A DNA stretch of 64,000 bases, from NCBI RefSeq assembly GCF_009905375.1, contig NC_133647.1:50340506-50404505 (forward strand), read 5' to 3'. Under the pieces are notes generated by a model. That model did not search any database. It saw only the letters and a program-made list of their open reading frames with translations, and was not told the origin of the DNA. Below, in pieces: positions 1 through 10,790 of this stretch; position 1 is the first letter of the stretch, and each line of letters opens with the position of its first letter. Source of the stretch: Apium graveolens (lineage: Eukaryota > Streptophyta > Magnoliopsida > Apiales > Apiaceae). Position numbers and translations under genes: made by a program.

Positions 1-1005
1 AAGGAGGGTTAAATGTAATTTTGGCTTCTTTTTGAGATTTATGAAAAATGGTTCTAACTCAATTTATATCTAACTATTTGATTTGCAAAGTGCAGAATAC
101 AGAGTTAAGTTAATTAAACTTAAAGTAATAAAAACTCAGGTCTTTAAAACTTTCTGGTGAATTTGAATGTATCCACCAGGGATATATATATATCAAGAGA
201 ACCCTGTGAAGCTTGAATAGCTCACAGCTGCTTTACAAGTGAACAAACAAACTACAGAGAAATTCTACAGAATATATCTTACAAATTTTTTTCTGCTGAA
301 AATATGTTTGCTTAGTTGGTTTATTATTTTTGTTCTACTTGCTACACTTGGTTTATATATCACCAAGTTTACATGATAATAAGATAAGATAATAAAACAA
401 AACCTATCAAGTCTAACTCCATGCTGCTTCACTACTCTATTCCAACATCTTTGAATATCTTCATAATAGCATGGGAATGGTAATGCTTCTTTGTTCTCAA
501 AACCCTGCTAAACAGGCGACCACATCCCTTTTCAAACACTCGACGCATGTGACTGTGTTGTCACTATCAACAGATATTTGAATTGATCATCTGTCGGGTA
601 CATGCTTGTTATCCGTCGGGTGGCCTTGTTGATCATCCGTCGGGTAGCTTTGTTGATCATCCGCCGGGTAGCCATTTATCACTAGACTCCATTTCATTTG
701 TGCAGAATTACAAGACATCTTATATTTACATTTAATCAACCTATTCTGCACATCTACTAGCAGTCTACATGATTTATAAGCTACTACGGAATCTATACAA
801 AGTTGTTTGCAGAAATGTGCTACAATACTTATTGTTACACTAACTACTCACCTGATGGATATTAATTAGTCATCCGTTGAGACTATTATGAATTATCCGT
901 CGGGACTATAATTGATCATTCGTCGGGTGCTACAAAATTCACTAAGTTAAATCTACTAAGGTGTTTTGTTTAACTTATCATCAAGTACACAACATATTCC
1001 TAACA
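1..1005 (-). repeat. 3' LTR of copia I (cut by window start)
   Basis: This is the downstream LTR of the minus-strand copia element. It aligns by eye over nearly its whole length with the LTRs at 50342, 51409 and 55408, and ends at CCTAACA, so on the minus strand the LTR opens TGTTAGG. Only about the last 40 bases of the LTR (minus-strand sense) lie outside the window. It holds a TA-rich stretch near 185 and two clusters of the ATCCGTCGGG motif (581-670, 851-927), probably in the U3 regulatory part. Confidence 0.88.
581..927. promoter_or_regulatory. Repeated ATCCGTCGGG motif clusters in the copia LTR
   Basis: Four tandem-like copies with spacers near 20 bases lie at 581-670 (TTGATCATCTGTCGGG, TTATCCGTCGGG, TTGATCATCCGTCGGG, TTGATCATCCGCCGGG). 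Four looser copies follow at 851-927 (CCTGATGGAT, CATCCGTTGAG, TTATCCGTCGGG, TGATCATTCGTCGGG). The same two clusters occur at matching places in the LTRs at 50342, 51409 and 55408. A role as transcription-factor sites is inference. Confidence 0.6.
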
Positions 1006-1019
1006 ATCTCCCCCAATTT
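1006..1019 (-). other. Polypurine tract of copia I
   Basis: Read on the minus strand this is AAATTGGGGGAGAT directly before the LTR start TGTTAGG. It is the expected primer for plus-strand DNA synthesis and fixes the orientation of copia I as minus. Confidence 0.85.
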
Positions 1020-1210
1020 ATGTCTACTGGAATTGTAGACATAAATTAAGAGAAACTTGATGATAACAAAACATCCTAAAGATACAGATTGAAAAATAGT
1101 AGATAAAACTGATAAGTGCTACAAATTGTTGAAAGTTGAACAATGCAATGTACACAAAGAAATTGCTTACAATTGTTATCAAGATGCTCCTCTAGTTTGA
1201 GCAGATAGAT

Positions 1211-3150
1211 CTATTTCTTTGATTGTCTGGATTTCTTCCCAAGCCTTCTGTTGTTTTCTTCAATTTGAATCTGAAGTTGTCTATGGAATTCAAGTTCATC
1301 AGCTTCTGAGAGATTTAGCATTTCCAACATTTCCAAAAGAGTCTCATTGCTAGAGATACTCAATTTGTCCTCCAATCTGAAGAATCTTCTAACACCTTTG
1401 CCATCCATGAATTCCATCAGCCAATAGGGCCTTAGATGCACTTTTTTCCTGTAAAGGGAATAGATAGAGTTTTTGGAAGTGCATCTTTGGCTCTAATACT
1501 CCTTAGTTCCTCAATCCTCTTTAGAACTATTCTTCTTGCAGTCATATTGTATCCAAAGTTCTTTTTGAAGGATGAGTAGACTTTAATCAGAACATATTGG
1601 CTTTCTTGGAGAATCTTGTGAAGAGGCCATGTCATCTCTTTCCCTCCCTGGTATCTAAATACCAGTCCTTTAGGAAGATGTCTGTAAGCATAAATTCCTT
1701 TTACTTCTTCCAGTTCATCCAAGTAGAGGTTCAAGTCTGAAAATTCCTTGATATCATAAATGTTCATGAGATCTCTCTTGTTGACTGTGGGTTGGGATTT
1801 GGTTAGAGCTTTGTATTTGAGAGATGCAGGCTTCACTTTCTTGCTAGCTATAGTCTTTGTCTTCCTTGTCTTGAATATGGGTAAATTTAGCTCAGAAATT
1901 GGTAAACTATCCCAGTCTACTGGCTTATCCTTAGGAACAATTGGTTCACCATGAATATTTCTTGTTGGATCATCCACTTTGAATTCTTTAAATACCACTG
2001 AGGGTTTTGATGTCAGAGTTGTAGTTGTAGGCTTTTAGGGAAATTGGACTTCCAATTTCTCATCATTAAAGTTCACTTTCCTCTTGGAATGGAGTTTGTA
2101 TCTAAATCTTCTTTTCTGCTGTGATTCTTTTTGCATTTTCAGATCCTTAGGTTCAGTAATTACAGTTGGTTGTACAGGAAGTTCTGTTGTGGTTTTTACA
2201 GCTTGAAGCTTGGCCAAGATAGCAGCTTGTTCTTTCTTTTGCTTTGGCTTCTTAGCATCCAAAGCAGCTTGCTTCTTTTCTAGCCTGATTCTTTCTTTTT
2301 CTTCCTTCTTAGCTTCCACAAACAGTGGGTGTCCAACCACCACACAAATCTCCTTACCATTTCTGTAAATTTTGTTAATTCTTCTTTTCCATGCTGAATC
2401 AGTTGGATCCTTGTAGAATGCAATAGACCTAGCCAACAGCTTCTTGTCATATGGCCTAGGTGTTTCAAACACTATATCCATAGGATTCTTGTCTGAAAAC
2501 TTAGAGTAGTTCCTTTTGTCCTTCATAATGAGATCTTTCTTTGGAGATTTGATGCAGGAAGTTTGACCTCTTTCCAGATAGTTCATACTTTTGTCATTCA
2601 CGGAAATTTTCATGACTTTAGAATGATGATTGAAGACTTTATCTGGCTTCTGAATTGGCCCAAACTTTTGTTGAATACCTGCCTCTATTTTTCTCCATTT
2701 TTCTTGTATTTCCTTCTCTAGAGCTGTAACATCAAGCATCTTGGGATTTGATTTCAACTCAAGCTTTTCATCTGCTCTTTAGATTAGATCAATGCTATCC
2801 AACACTGGTGGCTTTGTGAAAGCAATTGTTGGCACAATCACTTTGCTGACTTGTATGTTTAGCACTTTTTGCTCCCCCTCACTTCTTGATTCCCCTTGAC
2901 TGCATAAGACAATTGAACTTCCTTTCTCCCCCTTAGAAGAGGTTTCTTTCTCCCCTTTTTTATTATCAGCAAGTTGAGTAGAAGAAGGGATTTGTGCTGC
3001 CACCAGTCTTTGAAGCAAGTATGTTTGTTGTGCCTGATGTAGATGTATAGCTGTTAGAGAGGCTTCTATTGCTGTCATTCTTTTGTCGAAGGAATCCACC
3101 TTGGTGGCAAGATCACTGTACTTCCTTAATTGTCTTTTGATATCAAGCAT
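1211..3150 (-). pseudogene. C-terminal half of copia I accessory (env-position) gene, broken
   Basis: Four minus-strand open segments (3150-2779, 2757-2035, 1998-1432, 1441-1211) follow one another. The first three share a frame and are split by stops; the last is reached by a frameshift at about 1440. The start has a heptad-like stretch (residues about 1-55, with KVDSFDKRMTAIEASLTAI) suggesting a coiled coil. A very basic, Lys/Gln-rich part follows (EAKKEEKERIRLEKKQAALDAK). The end is an acidic helix-rich tail with LRPYWLMEFMDGKGVRRFF and a final KKSRQSKK. It lies between pol and the 3' LTR, where Sirevirus-type copia elements carry an env-like ORF. I see no clear signal peptide or transmembrane span, so 'env-like' describes position only. 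The upstream half lies at 10791-13479, across the G1 insertion. Confidence 0.65.
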
Positions 3151-3153
3151 TGT
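3149..3153. repeat. Target-site duplication of G1, left copy
   Basis: ATTGT precedes the LTR start TGTAATA. The identical ATTGT follows the right LTR end at 10786-10790, giving the 5-bp duplication expected of gypsy integration. Confidence 0.9.
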
Positions 3154-4788
3154 TGTAATATCTGGGATATATCGTGTAATTATTTTGCTAATAAATAAAT
3201 ATTATGCATATTTTATGTTTATTCTATGAAGTATTTGTTAAGTGGTATATGTGTTTGGATGTTTAAAAATAATATAAATTGAGTATTTTAATTTTTATAT
3301 GTCCAAAATAAAATATAGATAATTGTCATATCTTCCTATTTATTTTTATGTTGATTTATGATTTTATAAGAAATTTATAGATTTTATAAATTCTTTTTCC
3401 GAGAATTTATAAACTATTTTATATAATCGGGAACCAGCCGACTTCACTCATTTTAATGTCTTTTATAACCCGAAACTCTTCCGAGAACTCCTTCCTAACC
3501 TAATTGAAATATTCCGAGCATTTTCCATGTTTCGACTTTTTCGATCTGGCGTACGGTTTGTCCTGTGCGGGTCCCGGCGCAATATTTTCGATACATTATT
3601 CGTTTCGGTAATACGTGTAACCAGGCGCTGAGACCAAGACCGCAGTATAAATTATACTGATTTGGATAATTATCCCGAAAACTGGTACCATTTGGATCTG
3701 TTTTTATGAATAAACGTAATATTTTATATCCGGAATGATCTAACGAGATACTAATTTTCCGTAATTATAAATAACCTTTACCGTATTTTATTTCGTACCG
3801 AAAATCATTTGCAAACAGTAATTATAGAATTTTACAGAGAAAATGCTTATATTCATATAACCTTTTATGAATCAAACTGCAAATCAGAGGAGTTATTGAA
3901 ATCCGTTTGGAAAGCTCTGGTAATTAAAACGAAGGGTTTGAAGAGTACTATCAGATTATACAAGTTTCAGAACTGCAGAATCAAAGGTTGATTTTATATA
4001 TTTTTATTTATTTTCGAATTATTTTGATTAAAAATATGAATTTTTGTATGGATGATTGTTTGAATGATTTGATGCTTTCATGTTGTAGAGCTTGTTTTCC
4101 TGATGATTTTGATATGTTATATGACTGATTTGGAGTTCAATAACATGTTCAAAATTGAGTTTGATTTTCGAATTTTGGAATTAGGGTTTATAACCTGTAT
4201 GAATGTTCTTAATTGAAATTTAGGGCTTTTGTTCCAGGGTTATTAGATGTTCTAGATGGGTAGGTTTTGTTCCTCTTGAAATTTGCAATTGATTGGTGTA
4301 TAGCTCGTTAGCAGACGATCCCTGGTTCGAAGGGAATTATATTTTAAAGTTTTCGTCGAGCTCGCCGGAAACCAGCGAGTTTCTTGAGCATTTTCCGGCC
4401 AATTCTGAAATAGGTTATGTGTTGTGATTACTGGTATAAGTTCCTGGTGGTATGTGATTTAATTCTTGAGAGTTTGGTGGCCTGAGGTGGCCGGGATCGT
4501 GTTCTCCGGCCACACTCCAGCGAAGTCGACGGCGGGGCAAGCAAAATTGCAAACAGGCCCCCGTAGTTTTAAAAATGATACAGTTTGGTCCCCCAGGTTT
4601 CCAGAACTTGTAAATTTAGGATTACTGTTTATAATTTATTTAAAAATCATATTTTCTATTTATTTTAATTATAAAATTCATTTTTAATTTTTGAAAATTC
4701 CAAAAATTATTAATTTAATTCTAAAAATTATTTTTAATTTATAAATAAATATGAATTAATTAGTTAATTAATTTAGTTAATAATTAAT
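3154..4788 (+). repeat. Left LTR of G1, 3'-truncated
   Basis: It matches the first 1.6 kb of the right LTR (7392 onward) with point differences and at least one larger indel (right copy near 7840-7900). Similarity stops after the AT-rich TTAGTTAATAATTAAT and RT coding sequence starts at once. The right LTR continues for another 1.7 kb. The 60-residue open frames here and in the right LTR (3809-3991, 8109-8291) are matching LTR sequence, not genes. Confidence 0.85.
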
Positions 4789-5815
4789 GATTTTTTTGAA
4801 CAGTTGAAAAGAGCCAAGTACTTCTCCAAGATCGATTTGAGATCGGGATATCACCAAGTAAAGATTAAGCCAGAGGATATACCAAAGACAACATTCAGGA
4901 TAAGGTATGGACATTATGAATTTTTAGTGATGTCTTTTGGATTGACCAATGCCCTGGAAGCATTCATGGACCTGATGAATAAAATTTTCAAGGAATACTC
5001 AGACAAGTTTGTTATTGTGTTTATAGATGATATTTTATAGACAAGTTTATACTCAGACAGAAGAGGATCATGCAAAACATTTGAAGACAACTTTGGAGAT
5101 TTTAAGAAAGAAAGAGTTATATGCTAAATTCTAGAAGTGTGAGTTTTGGTTATAGGAAGTCCAATTCTTAGGACACATAGTCAGTAATGAAGGGATCAAA
5201 GTGGACCCAGCGAAGATTGAAGCAATTGCAAATTGGGAAAGACCGAGAACACCAACAGAGGTAAGAAGTTTCTTAGGATTAGCGGGATATTATCGCCGAT
5301 TTGTTCAAAATTTCTCAAGGATTACAACACCATTGACAAAGCTTACACGGAAAAATGAAAAGTTTATATGGAACGATAAATGTGAAGAAAGTTTTCAGGA
5401 ATTGAAGCAAAGATTAATCATGGCACCTGTTTTGTCACTTTCAGATGATCAAGGAAATTTCGTAATCTATAGCGATGCTTCTCATAAAGGACTCGGATGC
5501 GTTCTGATGCAGCTCGATAAGGTTATTACGTATACGTCGAGGCAATTGAAACCACACGAACAGAAGTATCCTACTCATGATTTGGAGCTAGCAACTATAG
5601 TTTTTGCTTTGAAGATTTGGAGACATTATCTATATGGAGAGAAATGCGAGATTTATACGGATCATACAAGTTTGAAGTACATATTCACACAGAAGGAGCT
5701 TAATATGAGACAAAGAAGATAGTTACAGTTGATTAAGGATTATGATTGCACGATTAACTATCATCCCAGTAAAGCAAACGTTGTGGCGGACACGTTAAGT
5801 CGGAAAGAAAAGTTG
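4789..5815 (+). pseudogene. G1 pol: reverse transcriptase and RNase H
   Basis: RT begins inside its palm after the deletion ([18 protein letters not shown]) and keeps the catalytic FIDDIL at about 5020-5037. A stop and frameshift directly after it move the reading frame for [13 protein letters not shown] and the thumb/connection [10 protein letters not shown] (5275-5310). RNase H follows with [13 protein letters not shown] (about 5469), [20 protein letters not shown] and the end signal HPSKANVVADTLSR (5762-5803). In-frame stops lie near 5131, 5153 and 5720. Protease and the RT fingers are absent. It copied element RNA into DNA in the virus-like particle when intact. Confidence 0.88.
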
Positions 5816-7348
5816 AATGTGTTATCAGTACCCGAAGAGATATATAAGGAATTTCAGAAACTGAAATTGGAGATTAGAGTTTGCAAGTCTGATGAAGCGA
5901 AAGTGTATAGTATGACTTTCCTGCCGGAGTTATTAGAGAAGATAAGGAAGTGTCAAGAAGAAGTAATGGATCAGGACATTAACCGTTTGGTAGGTGAGGA
6001 ATTGTGCACGCAAAAGGACGATCAAGGTATTCTTAGGTTTTCTTCTAGAATTTGGATTCCACCAGTAACGGAGTGGAATAATGAAATTTTACAGGAAGCT
6101 CATAATTCAAGGTATTCAATCCATCCAGGGAGTACCAAGATGTACAGAGATTTAAAGGAAAATTATTGGTGGCTAGATATGAAGAGGGAGATTGCGGAAT
6201 GGGTTAGCAGATGTTATACATGTTAGAGAGTTAAAGCAGAGCATCAGAGACCAAGTGGATTATTGCAACCATTGGAGATTCTAGAGTGGAAGTGGGAGCA
6301 TATTGTCATGGATTTCATAGTCGGATTACCAAGGATGAAAGCCAATCATGATGCCATTTGGGTTTTAGTGGACAGACTTACCAAGTCAGCTCATTTTTTG
6401 CCTATAAATGAAATATTTTCACTAGACAAGTTAGTCCAAATATACCTGAAGGAAATCGTAGTTCCTTATGGAGTCCCTGTGTCTATCGTATCCGATCGAG
6501 ATCCGAGATTTAATTCGAGATTTTGGAAGAGTTTTCAAGAATGTTTGGGAACGAGACTGAATATGAGTACGGCTTACCATCCACAGACGGACGGCCAAAG
6601 CGAATGAATAATTCAAACAATCGAAGACATGTTACTTGTTTGTGCTATTAATTTCAAAGGAAGTTGGGACGAGCATTTACCCTTGGAAGAATTTGCTTAT
6701 AACAACAATTATCATGCCAGTATTGGGATGCCACCCTATGAAGCTCTTTATGGACGCAAATGTCGATCTCCTGTATATTGGGACGAAGTAGGAGAACGCA
6801 AAATACTTGGACCTGAATTAGTGCAACGGACGAAGGAAGTTGTTGAAGTTATCCAGAAAAGATTGATAACAGCACAAGACCGTCAAAGGAATTATGCAGA
6901 TCAATCAAGGAAAAATATGGAATTCGAAGAAGGAAATCTGGTATTACTGAAAGTATCGCCATGGAAGGGATTGACAAGATTCGGGAAGAAAGAAAAACTG
7001 AGCCATAGATATGTCGGACCTTTTGAGATTCTAAAGCGTATTGGTAAAGTAGCTTACGAGTTGGCGTTACCTCCGCACATGGAGCACATTCACAATGTTT
7101 TTCACGTATCGATGCTTAAGAAGTATAATCCAGACTCCAGGCATGTAATCGAATACGAGCCAATAGAGCTTCAAACAGATTTATCATATGTAGAGAGTCC
7201 GATAGAGATTCTAGAAGAAAGAGAAAAAGTGTTAAGAAATAAAGTAGTAAAATTAGTAAGAGTACTGTGGAGAAACTCAAAGGTTGAATAGTCAACCTGG
7301 GAATTAAAAAGTGATATGAGAGAAAAGTACCCTCATTTGTTTTCTTAG
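5816..7348 (+). pseudogene. G1 pol: integrase and chromodomain-like tail
   Basis: The zinc-binding region ends in RCYTC at about 6208-6222, followed by a stop (6223-6225). The catalytic core shows the three acidic residues in order: Asp in VMDFIVG (about 6309), Asp in SDRDPRF (about 6493) and Glu in TDGQSE (about 6601). A TGA stop comes next, probably from CGA. The core end reads YEALYGRKCRSP, then the GPFEIL...YELALPP...HNVFHVSML module (7015-7120). The tail (about 7195-7347) with EILEEREKVLRN, VLWRNSKVE and STWELKSDMREKYPHLF resembles the chromodomain of chromovirus integrases and is cut by a TAG at about 7289. Integration of the cDNA was the role. Confidence 0.87.
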
Positions 7349-7370
7349 GAGATTTTGAGGACAGAATCCT

Positions 7371-7391
7371 TTTAAGGGGGGGGGGGGAGGA
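7371..7391 (+). other. Polypurine tract of G1
   Basis: TTTAA is followed by a run of 12 G and then AGGA directly before the LTR start TGTAATA. It is the plus-strand primer site, and the uninterrupted G run is unusually long. Confidence 0.85.
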
Positions 7392-10300
7392 TGTAATATC
7401 TGGGATATATCGTGTAATTATTTTGCAAATAAATAAATATTATGCATGTTTCGTGTTTATTTTGTGAAGTATTTGTTAAGTGGTATATGTGTTTGGATGT
7501 TTAAAAATAATATAAATTGAGTATTTTAATTTTTATATGTCCAAAATAAAATATAGATAATTGTCATATATTCCTATTTATTTTTATGTTGATTTATGAT
7601 TTTATAGGAAATTTATGGATTTTATAAATTCTTTTTCCGAATATTTATAAACTATTTTATATAATCGGGAACCAGCCGACTTCACTCGTTTTTATGTTTT
7701 TATAACCCGAAACTCTTCCGAGAACTCCATCCTAATTACAATATTCCGAGCATTTTCCATGTTTCGACTTTTTCAATCCCGCGTACGGTTTGTCATGTGC
7801 GGGTCCCAGCGCAATATTTTTGATACGTTATTCATTTTGGTAAATAATTAAAACTCGTATCTTCGATAAACGGGATCTTTTTATTAAACTATTATAACTA
7901 TCATCTCGTAATACTTGTAACCATGCGTTGAAACCAAGACCGCAGTACAAATTATACTGATTTGGATAATTATCCCGAAAACCAGTACCATTTGGATTTG
8001 TTTTTATAAATAAACGTACTATTTTATATCAGGAATGATCCAACGGGATACTAATTTTCCGTAATTATAAATAGCCTTTACCGTATTTTATTTCGTACTG
8101 AAAATCATTTGCAAACAGTAATTATAGAATTTTACAGAGAAAATGCTTATATTGATATAACCTTTCAAGAATCAAACTGCAAATCGAAGGTATTATTGAA
8201 ATCCGTTTGGAAAGCTCTGGTAATCAAAACAAAGGGTTTTAAGAGTACTATCAGATTATACAAGTTTCAGAACTGCAAAATCAAAGGTTGATTTTATATA
8301 TTTTTATTTATTTTCTAATTATTTTGATTAAAAATATGAATTTTTGTACGGATGATTGTTTGAATGATTTGATGCTTGCATGTTGTAGAGCTTATTTTCC
8401 TGATGATTTTGATATGTCATATGGCTGATTTGGAGTTCAATAACATGTTCAATATTGAGTTTGATTTTTGAATTTGAAATTAGGGTTTATAACCCGTATG
8501 AATGTTCTTAATTGAAATTTAGGGCTTTTTGTTCCAGGGGTTATTAGATGTTCTAGATGGGTGGGTTTTGTTCCTCTTGAAATTTGCAATCGATTGGTGT
8601 ATAGCTCGTTAGCAGACGATCCCTGGTTCAAAGGGAGTTATGTTTTAAAGTTTTCGTCGAGCTCGCCGGAAACTGGCGAGTTTCTTGATCATTTTTCGGC
8701 CAATTCTGAAATAGGTTATGTGTTGTGATTACTAGTATAAGTTCCTGGTGGTCTGTGCTTTAATTCTGGAGAGTTTGGTGGCCTGAGGTGGCCGGGATCG
8801 TGTTCTCCGACCACTCTCCAGCGAAGTCGACGACGGGGCTGGCAAAATTGAAAACAGACCCCTGTAGTTTTAAAAACGATACAGTTTGGTCCCCCAAGTT
8901 TCCAGAACATGTAAATTTAGGATTCATGTTCATAAATTATTTAAAAATCATATTTTCTATTTATTTTAATTATAAAAATTCGTTTTTATTTATTAAAATT
9001 CCAAAAATTATTATTTTAATTCAAAAATAAATCTGAATTAATTAGTTAATTAATTTTAGTTAATAATTAATTAGTTAATTGGTCAATTAATTCAAAAATT
9101 AATTGATTAATTGATTTAATTAATTATTAATTGATTTTAATTAATTATTTAATTAGATTTAACTATTTAATAATGATTTAAAAATTCCGAAAAAGATTTT
9201 AGCTTTAAAATATTATTTTAAATTATTTTCAAGGCTCGATAATTATTAGAAAATTATTTTGAAGCTAGATGTGGCCAACCGAACCTTGTTTATTGCTTCA
9301 AAATTGATCCAATAACCCGTTTTAATTCCGAAAAATGTTTTAAGAATCATATTAAATACTTGAAAGCCTGTTTATGACCCGAAACTTCTTTATAAATGGA
9401 ATGTCATTGATTGTGTGGCGTATTACGTGTTATATGTGACTTGTTTGTGTGACTGTAGATCTATGTGATCAGTGTTTATTTGTTTTAGCATGACTTTTAA
9501 TTCGTTAGTCGGATTTGGGTAAAAAGAAGGGTAGATAGAAGTGTATACTGAATAGAATCATATGAGTTCAATATTGATAGATACTTATGTTATGTGAGCA
9601 GAAGAGGCAAGGCGTAGGAAAGGGAAACAGATAGTCAAGTAGTAGGAGATTGTGATTGGAAATTGGTGAAGTATAGCAAGCTAGTACCAGGCAAGTGTTC
9701 TGAATTTTCTCGAGATATATTGTAGTTTATTGATAGTCCTATATTACAAGTGCTTTGAAGCACTGAACCCTAAACCTTGATTCCAGCTATTGATCTTTGA
9801 GCCGTAAACCTTATTCTTTCTGAACCATTGATTGTTAAATCCCCGAATATGAACCACATATATACGATACTACTCCACAAATACATGCAAACTAAATACC
9901 AAACACTGAATCAGATTGCTTACATATTCAAACCCTTGTACCTTACGCTCTGAAAGACCAAATCCTTATAACCTTGGAACTTTGATTCTTTTGTTATCCA
10001 TTTCTTTCACCATTTGATAGCTATATTTCATTTGTGAAAATTGGAACCATCTCATTATTGGGCATCCAATATTGCTTATGATTTTGTTTACTGCTTTACA
10101 TTATTTATTCTGTTATTATGTTAGAATTGGATTATTTTATAAAATTGTGGACAAGATTCGTGATCAGACCAGATTGGTGGTCAAGTTAGGCCAATGTGTG
10201 CCTTGGATCCAGTAATTAGAGCAGAGATGTGTGCCTTGCTCGGGGTTAGTGCGTGACTGATCAGCAGCCTAACATTGGTTTTTAAAATAAAAATATAATA

Positions 10301-10785
10301 TCCAATTCTAAATCATTAATCATTGTTCACTTGATACCTTAACCCTTTTCATTTGATGATCATTATTCTCAGTCTTGTCATTATGACTTGCTGAGCTAGT
10401 TAGCTCATTTTTGCGATGTTTTTTATGTTTTTTTCCAGTTAAAAAGGAACCAGTTGGTAGCGAGGATCCCCAATCCAGTGCGAGAGCTAGGGGTCCAGGT
10501 TGATCGAGTTAAGCTAGCTGACAGCTTTTGAGATAGTTTAAGTTTGTAGAGTTTGTAATAATGTTTAATGTTCAGGTCTAAGTTTGAATAGTTGGGATTT
10601 GGATGTTTGTAATATAAGTGTGTGTGTGTGGCTTGTGTACATACTATAACCTGTTGTGGTTCGTGGTAGTTGGTAAGTAGGGTCACTGCATATTATTATC
10701 TTTATTATTGTTATAAGAAGGTTATAAATAAGGTGTGTATGTGTGTGGACCCCAAACTTCTGACCCGGGTTTGGAGGGCACCACA
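7392..10785 (+). repeat. Right LTR of G1, complete (about 3.4 kb)
   Basis: It starts TGTAATATCTGGG and ends GGGCACCACA, followed by the target duplication. It contains an AT-rich patch built from TTAATTAA-like words (about 9020-9180) and a GT microsatellite near 10618. No believable coding region is seen; open frames here are short and unsupported. Confidence 0.88.
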
Positions 10786-10790
10786 ATTGT
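10786..10790. repeat. Target-site duplication of G1, right copy
   Basis: ATTGT is identical to 3149-3153. Accessory-gene sequence resumes directly after it. Confidence 0.9.

Larger units (their letters stand above)
3154..10785 (+). mobile_element. Ty3/gypsy chromovirus-like element G1, 5'-deleted
   Basis: A plus-strand LTR retrotransposon bounded by TGTAATA and CACCACA and flanked by ATTGT on both sides. The left LTR is truncated (3154-4788), the pol remnant spans 4789-7348, then come a polypurine tract and a complete right LTR (7392-10785). PBS, gag, protease, the first part of RT and the last half of the left LTR are missing in one deletion at 4788/4789. It interrupts the accessory gene of copia I. 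The chromodomain-like tail after integrase and the LTRs of about 3.4 kb suggest the Tekay/Del group; that lineage call is inference. Confidence 0.88.

Noticed and set aside
581..927. Regularly spaced short repeats that could suggest a CRISPR array
   Set aside because: Units are degenerate, occur in both directions, have near-identical spacers and lie in LTRs and coding linkers of a plant retrotransposon.
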